Below the pieces are notes generated by a model. That model was not told where the DNA came from, made no database searches, and worked only from the letters and a program-made list of their open reading frames with translations. The translations under genes were made by a program, and so were the position numbers. Below are positions 40,445-51,314 of a stretch of 54,043 nucleotides of DNA, piece by piece (position 1 is the stretch's first letter; each line of letters begins with the position of its first letter). This stretch comes from Mycobacterium sp. (GTDB lineage Bacteria; Actinomycetota; Actinomycetes; Mycobacteriales; Mycobacteriaceae): assembly GCA_018401645.1 (NCBI GenBank), contig JAGYKK010000020.1, forward strand, positions 1-54,043, in the 5' to 3' direction.

Positions 40445-40847
40445 GTGCGCGATGACCTGCCACCCGGCCTGCCGCCCGACCCGTTCGCCGATGACCCGCA
40501 CGATCCATCGGCGGCACTCGACGCGCTGAGCCGGGCCAACCGCTCGATCCGCAGGAATGCCCGCGGTGGAGGCCGATCTGGCCGACCTCGCGGTCTACGA
40601 GAACCTGCTGGCACGCAAGGGCGTCCGCGGTCTGGTGGTGTGCTGCGAGGAGTGCCGCGAAGATCATTTCCATGACTGGGATATGTTGCGGGCCAATCTT
40701 CTTCAGCTGTTGATCGACGGCAGCGTGCGACCACACGAGCCTGCCTACGATCCCGAGCCTGACGCTTACGTCACCTGGGACTACTGCCGCGGTTACGCCG
40801 ACGCCGCGCTCAATGAAGCGACGTCAGACTACGACGGCTTTCGCTAA
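40445..40847 (+). CDS. DUF5319 family protein (Rv3412-like), two compensating frameshifts
   Basis: This is an actinobacterial protein of unknown function, about 134 residues. It starts MRDDLPPGLPPDPFADDPHDPSAALDA at GTG 40445. After a short stretch in another frame (EPGQPLDPQE, about 40530-40555) it continues AVEADLADLAVYENLLARKGVRGLVVCCEECREDHFHDWDMLRANLLQLL and WDYCRGYADAALNEAT. The CCEEC...H..HDWD pattern may bind a metal. Its stop overlaps the stop of the convergent rsdA gene (CTAA at 40844-40847). The two slips look like a one-base loss and a compensating error. Confidence 0.8.
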
Positions 40848-42230
40848 CCGGCCGGAACCGGCAGCGGAGCGACCGCTTCGGTAGTGGTGGCGATCACCGG
40901 TGCCTCTTCGATGGCGACCTCGGCAGGAGTGTCTGCCGGCGTCTCCGCCTGGGCTGTCTCCGCCTGGGCTGTTTCCCGCCTGGGTCGCCGGGGCGGCGGC
41001 ACTGGCGGCCGTGGTCGTGGCCGCCCTCTGCGCGGCTGTCGTCGTCGCCGCCGGGGCGGCGCTGGTCGCTGTCGTCGCCGCCGGGGCGGCGCTGGTCGCG
41101 TCGTCGCCGCCGGGGCGGCGCTGGTCGCGGTCGTCGCCGCCGGAGCGGCGCTGGTCGCGGTCGTCGCCGCCGGAGCGGCGCTGGTCGTGGTCGTCGCCGC
41201 CGGAGCGGCGCTGGTCGCGGTCGTCGCCGCCCGGAGCGGCGCTGGTCGTCGTATCGTCGCCGCCGGAGCGGCGGTCGTCGTCGATGGTGGTGTTCCTCGC
41301 GGACTGGGTCTCGCAGATCCCCATGGCGGCGCTGGTCGCGGTCGTCCCGGACGTCGATGTCGTCGGGGCCGATGTCGTCGGGGCTGAGGTGGGCGTGCCT
41401 GAGGTCGCCGAGGTTGGGGTCGCCGACGTTGGGGTCGCCGACGTTGGGGTCGCCGATTCCGGTGTACTCGTCGCGGAGTCGGTCGGCGGGACGCTCGGAG
41501 TGCTGGTCGGCGGCGCGACCGCCGGAACCAGATCGGTGGCCAACGGTGGCACCGTATAGATGATGCCCGGTGGAGCGGTGGCCGCCGGATCGCGCTCCAC
41601 CACCTTGGCCGACAAGTCGTTGAATTGAGTCAGCAACTCCTGCTTCTGCTGCCCATCTTCGATGGTCGCGACCTGGGTGCTGACCGCCACCAACCTGTCC
41701 TGGGCCTGGGCCCAATCACCGCGGGCGATGAGGTCCTGCACCTGGTTCATTTCGGTCCGTGCCGCGAGTGCCACCTGGTCGTCGCGGACTTCCTTCGGTG
41801 CGCCGAAGAGCATCGAGCGCAGACCGTAGAGGGCATCGCCGGGACCGGCGCCGGCCACCACGGCGCCGAAGCCACCGATGGCCATCACTGCGGCGGCCGC
41901 GGCGCCGACGACGCTGAGCCCGCGACGGCTCCGGGTGGGCGTGGCGCTCCATTTCTCCCGCGGTGAGCTGACCGGACTCTGCGCCCGGCCGGCATTCAAT
42001 GCGGCGATCGCGTCGGCTTCGGAAATCAGACCGGTTGACGGCGGAAAACGCGACTCGTCGCGCCAGCCACCGAGTAGCGCCGCCAAATCGGCGTCGACGG
42101 CATCCTGGGGTGCGACCGGGCGACCGGAAGCCAGCGCATCGATGAAACCATCGCTGCGGCGAATGGCGTCCAGGGACGGCTCCGCGCGGGGGTCAAATCC
42201 TTGGGGGTCAAATCCTCGGGGGTCAGACAT
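40844..42230 (-). CDS. rsdA: Anti-sigma-D factor RsdA, frameshifted within repeats
   Basis: RsdA (Rv3413c counterpart) holds SigD inactive. The N-terminal cytosolic part (LDAIRRSDGFIDALASGRP, about 1-95) binds sigma. One transmembrane helix follows (LSVVGAAAAAVMAIGGFGAVVAGA), then an extracytoplasmic part with LYGLRSMLFGAPKEVRDDQVALAARTEMNQVQDLI, and a long Thr/Ser/Ala/Pro tail. The tail contains the 30-bp repeats, where a 31-base and a 29-base unit switch the frame out (DQRRSGGDD) and back (TSAAPAATTA). An extra G near 40975 again changes frame; the natural end (APLPVPAG) stops at 40844. ATG 42230 overlaps the sigD end by 8 bases. Confidence 0.86.
41041..41280. repeat. 30-bp coding minisatellite in rsdA
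   Basis: About eight tandem units of a 30-base sequence (GTCGTCGCCGCCGG(G/A)GCGG + CGCTGGTCGC) run from 41041. Unit starts are 41041, 41071, 41100, 41130, 41160, 41190, 41220 and a degenerate last one at about 41251. Most are exactly 30 bases, but unit 2 (41071-41099) has 29 and unit 7 (41220-41250) has 31 with CCC for CC. Read on the minus strand a 30-base unit encodes TSAAPAATTA-type decapeptides. Confidence 0.9.
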
Positions 42231-42834
42231 GATGGTCCCCCGACACGTCGTATCCCGATCCGGCGATCTCGGACTTCAGCCGCGCCAGGGCGCGATGTTG
42301 AGCGACCCGGACGGCGCCCGGCGTGCTGCCGACGGCCTCAGCGGTCTCCTCGGCCGACAGCCCCACCACGATACGAAGGTTGAGGATCTCGCGTTGTTTC
42401 TCCGGCAGCACCGCGAGCAATTTGGCCATCCGGGCGGCCGAGTCGGATTGCAGGGCCATCTGCTCGGGTCCGGAGTCCGGCGCGAGCCGTTCCGGGACCA
42501 CCTCGGTGGGTTCGGATCGGTTGCGGCCCGCCGCGCGATGCGCGTCGGCGACCTTGTGCGAAGCGATGCCGTACACGAATGCCAGGAAGGGGCGTCCCTG
42601 ATCCTGATAGCGCGGCAGCGCCTGGATGGCGGCCAAGCAAACCTCCTGAGCTACGTCGTCAGCCGAGAGCCCACTGCGCTCCGCGGCCCCCACTCGGGCC
42701 CGGACATACCGGACCACGATCGGGCGGATGATCTCCACTACTTCCCGGAGCGCATTCCGATCGCCTGCCACGGCCTCGGCCACGGCAGCGTCGAGACGCT
42801 CTCCTGGAATGGTCATCGGCGGCGGCATCTCCAA
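42223..42834 (-). CDS. sigD: ECF RNA polymerase sigma factor SigD
   Basis: SigD is an extracytoplasmic-function sigma factor controlled by RsdA. The 203-residue protein has region 2 (ALREVVEIIRPIVVRYVRARVG, DDVAQEVCLAAIQALPRYQDQGRPFLAFVYGIASHKVADAHR) and region 4 (LLAVLPEKQREILNLRIVVGLSAEETAEAVGSTPGAVRVAQHRALARLK) with a clear helix-turn-helix. The start may be at 42834 or at the internal ATG 42816. It overlaps the rsdA start, as usual for sigma/anti-sigma pairs. It matches Rv3414c in position. Confidence 0.95.
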   Translation of the reverse strand: MEMPPPMTIPGERLDAAVAEAVAGDRNALREVVEIIRPIVVRYVRARVGAAERSGLSADDVAQEVCLAAIQALPRYQDQGRPFLAFVYGIASHKVADAHRAAGRNRSEPTEVVPERLAPDSGPEQMALQSDSAARMAKLLAVLPEKQREILNLRIVVGLSAEETAEAVGSTPGAVRVAQHRALARLKSEIAGSGYDVSGDHHV

Positions 42835-42906
42835 CGTTACGTACCGGGGGTTTCCGGCAGGCTGGCCCGATTACTGACAATATCGGCCGGAACTGCAGAT
42901 GGGCGG

Positions 42907-43705
42907 TTAGCGGCTGCTCCAGCGGCCACCGTGGCGCGTGACGAAGGCGGCCGTTCGGTCACGGATCCGCGCCACCTCGGCCGGACTGTGCGCCGCACTT
43001 CCGATCCCGGACAGCAGGCAGGCCAGCGCCCAACCCAGCGGTACCAGGCCGAAGGTTTCAACATCGACCAGGGCAGCATCGGCCAATTCCCGGGAACGAA
43101 CCAGGTCACCGGCACTACACAGCGCCGCCGCCAGCACAACGTCGCTCTTGACCCGGTGTCGCCGCAGTGCGGGCAGCGCCATCTGGGCCAACTCGGCAGC
43201 GCGCCGGGCGTGGTTTAGTGCGTCCGGGCCGTCGCGGGCGGCCATCGCGAGCTCGGAGTTGACCCAGGCCAGGCGAATGGCCAGGCGGGGCGGGGCGGCT
43301 TCGGTGGCCTCCAACAGCGCGGTGGCCCGTTGAAGCAGCGCGGCTGAAGCGGCCAGCCGGGCCAAAACCCAACGCATCGGCGGCCAATCCGATGAGCGCG
43401 TCGACTGCGGCCTCAGGATCGCGGCGCCAGAGCAATGGCCCGGCCGTCCCACCGACGGCCACCGCATGCCAACCGAGTTGGCGGTGGAACGACGCCCGGG
43501 TACTCATGGCCAGCGCGCCCACCCGGCCGGTGGGCTGCAGACGGATGTCGAGTTCGGCGAGGTCGGACCGAGCGCTGCCGTAGCGGCCCTGACCACCGGC
43601 GGCCACCGCCCGCAGCAGAAGCCCTTCGGCATCCCGGGCCGGCGGCAACGGCCAGCGGCCGGGGTCGGCACCGAACGCAGCGGCGGCCAGCACGGTCGAG
43701 GTCAT
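42907..43705 (-). CDS. Conserved hypothetical upstream of sigD (Rv3415c-like), one frameshift
   Basis: This is a helical, Ala/Leu-rich protein of about 266 residues with TPR-like character. It begins MTSTVLAAAAFGADPGRWPLPPARDAEGLLLRAVAAGGQGRYGSARSDLAEL and continues in a second frame as LARLAASAALLQRATALLEATEAAPPRLAIRLAWVNSELAMAARDGPDALNHARRAAELA. The slip is near 43365-43380 (RDPEAAVDALIGLAADALG). The gene sits directly upstream of sigD on the same strand with about 70 bases between. Function unknown; scaffold or regulatory role is only suggested by the repeat-like helices. Confidence 0.75.
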
Positions 43706-44008
43706 CGGATCGCGACGCTATCAACCATGGTTAAGAGTTTGTGCTGGCGAGGTTACGACTGGGTCAACTCACCGGCCGTTTCCGGGCTTTGCAAGGACGC
43801 CCGCGGGGTTCCCGCTGCGCGAATCTCAGACCGGTACCGCCGGAGATGAACGGGGTGTTAACTGCGGCGATCGGCGCGCGAATCCGGTTGTTGACGGGCC
43901 TTCGCGGCGCCCCATAACGTTGCGGTCACGGGCGGTCACCGGCGACCGTGCTCGGCCTTTATTCAGGACTCGGACGTGCGAAACACACACGGAGAGAGGT
44001 GCTTTCAC
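43706..44008. promoter_or_regulatory. 303-base divergent leader of whiB3 and the Rv3415c-like gene
   Basis: No gene is seen here. The whiB3-proximal part contains CGGTCACCGGCGACCG at about 43935-43950, which can form a short hairpin, and a purine-rich ribosome site GGAGAGAGG at 43991-43999, about ten bases before the whiB3 ATG. No SOS, CIRCE or clear sigma signature is recognised by eye. Confidence 0.4.
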
Positions 44009-44302
44009 ATGCTACAGCCACAGCAGTTACCCGGGACGAACGCCGATGTTTGGGATTGGCAGATCGACGGTCTGTGCCGGGGCGTCGACTCATCGGTCTT
44101 CTTCCATCCCGACGGCGAACGCGGCCGAGCCCGTGCCCAACGTGAAATGCAAGCCAAGCAGATGTGCCGCCAGTGCCCGGTGATCGCCCAGTGCCGCGTG
44201 CATGCACTCAAGGTCGGCGAACCCTATGGCATCTGGGGCGGATTGAGCGAGGCCGAACGGGAACTGATGCTCAAGGGTCAGATTCGCCGGCGCACCGCCT
44301 GA
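44009..44302 (+). CDS. whiB3: WhiB3 redox-sensing iron-sulfur transcription factor
   Basis: WhiB3 carries a [4Fe-4S] cluster that responds to O2, NO and redox state, and in M. tuberculosis steers lipid and polyketide synthesis and interacts with the principal sigma factor. The four cluster Cys are C23, C53, C56 and C62 (LCRG and MCRQCPVIAQC). The turn motif GIWGGLSE and a basic tail IRRRTA for DNA contact follow. Start is ATG 44009 after GGAGAGAGG. It has 97 residues; the M. tuberculosis protein is 102, because the tail between LLKG and IRRRTA is shorter here. Confidence 0.96.
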   Translation: MLQPQQLPGTNADVWDWQIDGLCRGVDSSVFFHPDGERGRARAQREMQAKQMCRQCPVIAQCRVHALKVGEPYGIWGGLSEAERELMLKGQIRRRTA

Positions 44303-44318
44303 CTGCAAACGACGTGGG

Positions 44319-45005
44319 TTACGGCTCGGTGGTCATCGACCCGAGGAAGTACTTTTCTTTGCCGGTCGGATAGCCGCCACCGTCGGTCGCGATGTGGACA
44401 TGGTCGAAGTGGTTGGCGGTCAGCGATCCGTAGTTCGCCATCCAACTCGGCGCACCGATGCCCGGGTAGAAGCCCTGCCGCCAGATTACGTGCAGCACGC
44501 CCCACTTCTTCGCGTTCGCCAGGGCATAACCGGCGATCTGGTTACCCAGTTCGATGCCCTCCGGGGTGTCACTGTTGGGAATCATCACGTCAAGCGCCAA
44601 CCCGTCCGGGTGCCACCGCAGCGGATCTTGTCGGACCCCGCCGATCGTGCTGATCTCCTGGTAGAACATCATGCTGATGGCACGGGCAACCCAGATGGTG
44701 TGCACCTGCAAACCGTCCTCCGGGGTGACCCCAGGTGACAATTCGACCTGGAAATCCTGGGCCTGCGGCGGCGCGACGGGCGCACTGGCGGCCAGCAATT
44801 CGGCCTCCCTGGCGCTGGCCAGGTACGGCCCGGCTCCCGCCGGGGCCCCCGGGGCCCCCTGGGCGGCGCCCGACTCCGGTGCCGGTGCTGGTGCCTGAGG
44901 GTCCTGCGCCTGGGCACCGAACATCACCGCAGAGACGGCGATCGAGACCGCGACGGCAAACCACCGGCCGCGGCCGTCTCCGAACACCTTCTTCACGGGG
45001 ACCAC
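44319..45005 (-). CDS. Exported protein with M15/ARB_07466-like zinc-peptidase domain
   Basis: This 228-residue secreted protein has an N-terminal signal helix (WFAVAVSIAVSAVMFGAQAQ), a Pro/Ala-rich linker (residues 35-85) and a C-terminal globular domain. The domain has WHPDGLALDVMIPNSDTPEG and HFDHVHIATDGGG, the His...Asp...His pattern seen in M15-type zinc D,D-peptidases, though only part of the canonical site. A cell-wall role is likely but unproven. The GTG at 45005 or the GTG three codons later may start it. It stands between whiB3 (convergent, 16 bases away) and the groEL1 terminator. M. tuberculosis has no gene at this point of its map that I recall. Confidence 0.75.
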   Translation of the reverse strand: MVPVKKVFGDGRGRWFAVAVSIAVSAVMFGAQAQDPQAPAPAPESGAAQGAPGAPAGAGPYLASAREAELLAASAPVAPPQAQDFQVELSPGVTPEDGLQVHTIWVARAISMMFYQEISTIGGVRQDPLRWHPDGLALDVMIPNSDTPEGIELGNQIAGYALANAKKWGVLHVIWRQGFYPGIGAPSWMANYGSLTANHFDHVHIATDGGGYPTGKEKYFLGSMTTEP

Positions 45006-45015
45006 CTTACGACGA

Positions 45016-45049
45016 AATCATCCCCGGCCTCAGGAGACCGGGGATGATT
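45016..45049 (-). terminator. Perfect 12-bp hairpin terminator after groEL1
   Basis: AATCATCCCCGG at 45016-45027 pairs perfectly with CCGGGGATGATT at 45038-45049 around a ten-base loop. It lies 5 bases after the groEL1 stop in the direction of groEL1 transcription. The 3' side continues TTCGTCG, so there is no strong U-tract, as common in mycobacterial terminators. Confidence 0.85.
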
Positions 45050-45054
45050 CCAGG

Positions 45055-47059
<2,005 letters not shown>

Positions 47060-47187
47060 GTGGTCCTCCACTTTTCGATGGTTTGGGCCCGGGGTTTTCC
47101 GGGCTGGGTTCACAACAGGTGCCTGGCATACGTCCGAGCCCTCGCGCCGTCGTCGCGGGTGCCGACACGGGGTCGTCCGCCTGCCAC

Positions 47188-47212
47188 CTAGCACTGTTCC
47201 TGAGAGTGCTAG
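47188..47212 (-). promoter_or_regulatory. CIRCE-like inverted repeat (HrcA operator) upstream of groES
   Basis: CTAGCACT at 47188-47195 and AGTGCTAG at 47205-47212 form an inverted repeat with a 9-base spacer, resembling CIRCE (TTAGCACTC-N9-GAGTGCTAA), the HrcA site of mycobacterial groE genes. Aligned to 9-base arms the spacer is two bases short of canonical. It lies about 130 bases before the groES start. Confidence 0.8.
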
Positions 47213-47664
47213 CACCTGGGGTAAATGGTGCGATTTCCGCCCAGGGCCGAACCGCCTGATCCTCACCGGTCGAATCGGTGGACCTCAATCAGCAGCAGGT
47301 ATTCGGGAGGCTTCGCCGATCATCTCGACATCGGCGATGCGTTCGGTGAAGTACCGCTCCCGTGGTCGCGAAAAACACCAAAAAGAAAGTCTGATACCCA
47401 CTGGCCGGCAAAAATCACCTGGCGCGCTCATACCATCCTACCATGCAGATCCCGTAATTTGTAATACCAGCCGATTCCACGATCGGATTGAGCACCAGGA
47501 TGTTGGCCCGCGTTGATCGGCGGTGCCTGCCCTCCTGTACTCGGGAACCGGCGGGTGGTCGCTGCGAACAGGCTTGCGACGGGGCCGCACCACTCACCTG
47601 CGGAGTGTCCGACCGCCGAACGAGCCCGGGCCAGCAATTGGCCGACTGCCGAACGCGTCATCGA
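47213..47664. other. 452-base non-coding stretch between CIRCE-like site and tsaD
   Basis: I see no gene here. The part 47365-47470 is markedly AT-richer than everything around it (AAAAACACCAAAAAGAAAG and CGTAATTTGTAATACC are examples). It may hold promoter elements or mark a poor assembly join. The 47480-47660 part is GC-rich without recognisable coding sequence; the tsaD tail stops at 47665. Confidence 0.5.
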
Positions 47665-48726
47665 TCAACTCGCGTAGCGGTGGTGAGCGGCGTGGTCAGA
47701 TCCTGAACGGTCGGCGGCGCCCGCCCGCTTCGCGTTGTTTTGCCCATCCGACCTGCCCTGCAGCACCGGCAGACCGGGATCACTGGCCACATCCAGTCGC
47801 GAGGGTGCCGCACCGCCGCGACCAGGTGTGCCGCGAAGGAGGCGATCATCGCGCCGTTGTCGGTGCACAGCGAGGCCGCGGATGCACCAGTCCCGCCGCG
47901 CCGCAACGTTCGGTGCCCGGCTGGGAGTTGGCTACACCCCGACCTGCGATCAGCAGGGTGGAGACGCCCAGACGGTGGCGGCGCGCACGGCCTGGCGGTC
48001 AGCACATCGGCGACAGCCTCCCGGAATCCGGCAGCGACATCGGCGACGGCGGCGTCCGGTGGGCCTCGACATAGCGGGCCACCGCGGTCTTGAGCCCGAG
48101 AAGCTGAACTCCGTAGGGTGCGTCCCGCGGGCCGGTCATCCCGCGTGGGAACGCGATGGCCGCGCGGTCGCCGGTGCGGGCCAGATCGTCATACCCATGG
48201 GTATCCCAGCCGAGCAGTCGGTCACCTGCTGGCGGCCTCCCGCCGCATCGTCGACGGTGCGCCTTACCTGACGATGTCGCCAGTTGAGCGCAGGTGCAGC
48301 AGATGGCGTGCCGCCGGAAGACCAGCAGGCCGCACCCTCCGGTAACGCCTTCCGCGAGTCAGTAGACGTCGGCGGCCAGATGCCCGCCGAGGTGCTGACC
48401 GCGGTGAACGACACCCCAGGCGGCGGCGTAGCCTGGCGGCGGCCACCCCACCATCAGGCCTCGGCCAGACCCGGTCCGATTGTGGCGGCCACCACGTCGG
48501 GCTATCGATGCCGCGGCCGCCAGGGCTCGCCGCATGGTCGGGACCAGTGCCTCCAGATGGGCCCTTGAGGCCACCCGGCACCACCCGCCGAACTGGTGCC
48601 TCGGCCACACTGGAGGCCACCCTCGTCGGCCAGCAGTGTGACGGCAGAAAGGTCCGCGCCGAGGGCGGGCGATACCGACCTGGCTCTCTGCCACAGGAGG
48701 TTTCGATGGCTGTAGATGGTGCTCAT
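47665..48726 (-). pseudogene. tsaD: tRNA t6A synthesis protein TsaD (Gcp), multiply frameshifted
   Basis: TsaD transfers threonylcarbamoyl to A37 of ANN-decoding tRNAs. The start ATG 48726 overlaps the rimI stop (ATGA). Recognisable pieces are GADLSAVTLLADE, RAHLEALVPTMRRALAAAA, AAAWGVV and HLGGHLAADVY (metal His motif, here degraded), [60 protein letters not shown] and SRLDVASDPGLPVLQG, ending at 47665. At least ten frame changes and missing bases occur. TsaD is generally essential in bacteria, so sequencing error is the better explanation. The span of about 350 codons fits the 344-residue M. tuberculosis protein. Confidence 0.82.
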
Positions 48727-49160
48727 ACCGCCCCGGCGCATGGTGAGGTCGATACGCTGGCGCGGTAGTAGCGCTTATGAAGCCCGACGTTGACGAACCC
48801 GAGACCGCGGCAAGGTTCGCGGGTTCGTTATCGGTGCGCACCCGAGGTACACCGCCGACCGCCCGCCCGCTCGAGCAGACGGGTCATCAAGGCGCGACCG
48901 ATACCGTGGCGGTGATAGGCCGGATCGACCCCGATGGTGTGGATCTCGGGTACTGAACGGCGCGGTGCGGGCCCAGCCGGGAGGATGCCGCGTAGCCGAC
49001 TGCATGCCGTCGGCGCGGGCCGACGTAGTGATTGGTGCCCGCGGCCAGTTCGCGAACGAAGGCCATCTCGGGCCAGGGTCGTCGCCGCTGAACAGCAGAG
49101 TTCCAACTCCCGCGCAGCGGGCGGCATCGCGTCGGGTCAGCAGTCGTAGACGATGTTCAC
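48723..49160 (-). pseudogene. rimI: Ribosomal protein alanine N-acetyltransferase RimI, frameshifted
   Basis: RimI is a GNAT acetyltransferase that modifies the N-terminus of ribosomal protein S18. The start is probably GTG 49160 (VNIVYD...LLTRRDAARCA), overlapping the tsaB stop. Pieces are LLFSGDDP, ADGMQ, the GNAT core EIHTIGVDPAYHRHGIGRALMTRLLERAGG with the acetyl-CoA loop HGIG, VRTDNEPA and GLGFVNVGLHKRYYRAS in changing frames. The stop TGA overlaps the tsaD ATG. About 146 codons, near the 158 of Rv3420c. The errors continue from the tsaD block. Confidence 0.78.
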
Positions 49161-49778
49161 TGGGCTGGTCATCGGCCACGTCGGCCAGCGTCTGGGCGTC
49201 CGGGCGGCGCAGGTGCTGGCACCAGCGATCGACCGGCCGCCAGCTGGCGACCGCCGCGACAAGACTGTCCGGGGACGGCCGCTGCGGCCCGATCTGGTGG
49301 CAGGTCGAATAGCGCAGTGCGCCGGTGACCGCCACCCGTGCGGCGGCGCCGGTCGCGACATCGGCTGCGGCCGCCACGGCCATCTGTCGAATCGATCCCG
49401 TCGCGGTAATGGCCAGATACACCCCGGCGGCGGCATCGGTGACCACCAGACCTTACCGGTGGTCCGCACCGATGGCGTCCAGCGAGCACACCTGCGCACC
49501 GGCACACCCAGAGCGTCCGTGGCGGCGGTGGCCATCCCCGACCCGCAGGCTGGTGAACGGCCCGGGCCTGCAGCCGACTACCACCGCCTCGATCTCATCC
49601 AGCCATTCCGCAATCAGCTATGGCAGCAACGATATTCGTGAGGCAGTTCCGCGTGGGCGTGCGCGTCAACGGCGATCCGCTGCGCAAGCACCTCGACCTG
49701 CCCTGATTGGTCACGGCGCAGGACGCCGGCGATCACCGCCGCCGTGGCGGTGTCGATGGCCAGCACGGTGCGGCTCAT
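49157..49778 (-). pseudogene. tsaB: tRNA t6A synthesis protein TsaB, frameshifted
   Basis: TsaB is the non-catalytic partner of TsaD in t6A formation. ATG 49778 overlaps the tsaE stop (ATGA). The N-terminus reads MSRTVLAIDTATAAVIAGVLRRDQSGQVEVLAQRIAVDAHAHAE, the ASKHA-fold phosphate motif. After a slip near 49625 come EAVVVGCRPGPFTSLRVGMATA, then LDAIG, TGKVWWSPM (expected LVVTDA), and LRRPDAQTLADVADDQ near the end. Several frame changes occur. The end is placed at the TGA overlapping the rimI GTG. About 207 codons, as in Rv3421c. Confidence 0.8.
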
Positions 49779-50248
49779 GGCCGACTCCACTGCCACGTCA
49801 CGGTCCGGACCTCGCTGTCGGCGCTCCGCTGCAGCCGCACCTCGAGGTGGTTCGCGGAAAGGCGCTCGGCAAGACCACTGCCCCATTCGACCACCACGAC
49901 CGCCTCGTCGAGTTCGGTGTCGAGATCCAGCGAGTCCAGTTCGGCGAGCACGTCGGCGGCGCTGCCGTCCAGCAGTCGGTAGACGTCCACGTGCACCATC
50001 GCGGGGCCACCCCGACGCCGGGCCCGGTGCAGGCGCGCCAGCACATAACTCGGGGAGGTGATCGGACCCTCGACATCCATTCCGAGAGCAATCCCCTTGG
50101 CAAAGGCGGTTTTTCCAGCACCCAACGGCCCGGACAACACCACGACGTCACCGGCGCGCAGTTGCCGGCCGAGCCGCTCGCCGAGTGCGAGGGTGTCCTC
50201 GACGGTGGGCAACGTGGCGGCGCCGTGGGCACCGCACGGATCAGGCAC
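49775..50248 (-). CDS. tsaE: tRNA t6A synthesis ATPase TsaE
   Basis: TsaE is the small P-loop ATPase that drives the TsaB-TsaD complex. Walker A is GPLGAGKT, with SPSYVLARLHR (switch), HVDVYRLLD and the Trp/Glu of VVVEWGSGLAERL. The start is GTG 50248, giving 157 residues beginning [27 protein letters not shown]; the frame upstream lies inside the hydrolase gene. The GTG overlaps the hydrolase stop by 8 bases and the tsaE stop overlaps the tsaB ATG. The frame is intact, where its two partners are broken. Confidence 0.94.
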   Translation of the reverse strand: MPDPCGAHGAATLPTVEDTLALGERLGRQLRAGDVVVLSGPLGAGKTAFAKGIALGMDVEGPITSPSYVLARLHRARRRGGPAMVHVDVYRLLDGSAADVLAELDSLDLDTELDEAVVVVEWGSGLAERLSANHLEVRLQRSADSEVRTVTWQWSRP

Positions 50249-51314
50249 GGGCTCGTTCCACCAACCGAAGCAGCGCGTCGTTGATGATCTCGGGTTGCTC
50301 CAACTGCACGAGGTGTCCGGCACCGGGCACTATCACCAGTTCCGAATCGGGAAGCTGTTCGGCCATCTCCTCGGAGTACTTCGCCGGAGTCAGGAGGTCG
50401 GCGCTGCCGCAGGCGATCAGGGTCGGGACTCGCGCCAGCACCGCCAGGCCCGCGGTCTCGTCGTGCACTTCGAGTGCATGAAGGAATTCCACCAGCGTCG
50501 TGACCGCGGTGCCGTGGATCATCGCCTGCGAGAACTCAACAAGCCGGGGGCTGACGTCGGCGCTACCGAATGAGGCATCGCGAATAATCGGCCGGATCAA
50601 TGACCGGACAGCGCCCCGGGTTCGGTGCACGGCCCAGGGCGCCCACCGGGCGGCGAATCGCACCGCCTCCAGAGCGGGATTCTGCAGTGCCTCTCCCAAC
50701 GGCGAACGCGCGAGCCCCTCTGCCGCGGAAGAGATCAGCGCGGCCCCGACAACCCGGCGGGGGTAACGGCGGGGGAACTGACGAGCATGGGAGAGCACCG
50801 ACATCCCGCCCATCGAATGGCCCACCAAGACCACCGGTCCGACCGGAACCATCACCTGCAAAACGGTTTCCAGATCCACACCCAACTGGGGGACGGTGTA
50901 GGTCTCTGGGGCCGCAGCCGCGGACTGCCCGTGCCCACGCTGGTCGTAGAACACCATCCGCACGTCGGTACCCAGCCGCTGGGCAAGCGCGACGCGCTGA
51001 AAGTGGAACGAACCCATCCGCACACAGAATCCGTGGGTGAACACCACGGTCAACGGAGCGGTCACCGGGCCGACCTCACGCACCACCAGTGGCGTGCCGT
51101 CGGGCGTGGTGACGACGCAACCTCGGTCGGCGTCAAGAAGCTTGAAGTCCTCGCCCTCGTAGGCGTCGTTGATCAGCCTGCGCTGGCGCAGGGCCTTCGC
51201 GGCCGAGACACCGGCGACCGTGCTGATCCCGGCGACGCCGGCCAGCAAACCGGCTTTTCCGCCGGCGCCCAGCATCGGTTTGCCGCGCGACTCGGCATCG
51301 GACTTATCGGCCAT
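50241..51314 (-). CDS. Alpha/beta-fold hydrolase between alr and tsaE
   Basis: This is a 357-residue alpha/beta hydrolase. ATG 51314 ([19 protein letters not shown]) is preferred to the far upstream frame opening. An N-terminal glycine-rich hydrophobic segment ([19 protein letters not shown]) may anchor it in the membrane. The oxyanion region is [16 protein letters not shown], the nucleophile elbow [11 protein letters not shown], the acid in [10 protein letters not shown] and the His in [11 protein letters not shown]. It overlaps alr by 11 bases and tsaE by 8, so it is part of that transcript. The substrate is unknown. Confidence 0.9.
   Translation of the reverse strand: MADKSDAESRGKPMLGAGGKAGLLAGVAGISTVAGVSAAKALRQRRLINDAYEGEDFKLLDADRGCVVTTPDGTPLVVREVGPVTAPLTVVFTHGFCVRMGSFHFQRVALAQRLGTDVRMVFYDQRGHGQSAAAAPETYTVPQLGVDLETVLQVMVPVGPVVLVGHSMGGMSVLSHARQFPRRYPRRVVGAALISSAAEGLARSPLGEALQNPALEAVRFAARWAPWAVHRTRGAVRSLIRPIIRDASFGSADVSPRLVEFSQAMIHGTAVTTLVEFLHALEVHDETAGLAVLARVPTLIACGSADLLTPAKYSEEMAEQLPDSELVIVPGAGHLVQLEQPEIINDALLRLVERARA

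Noticed and set aside
41041..41280. CRISPR array
   Set aside because: Units are contiguous 30-base tandem repeats without distinct spacers and lie in the rsdA coding frame.
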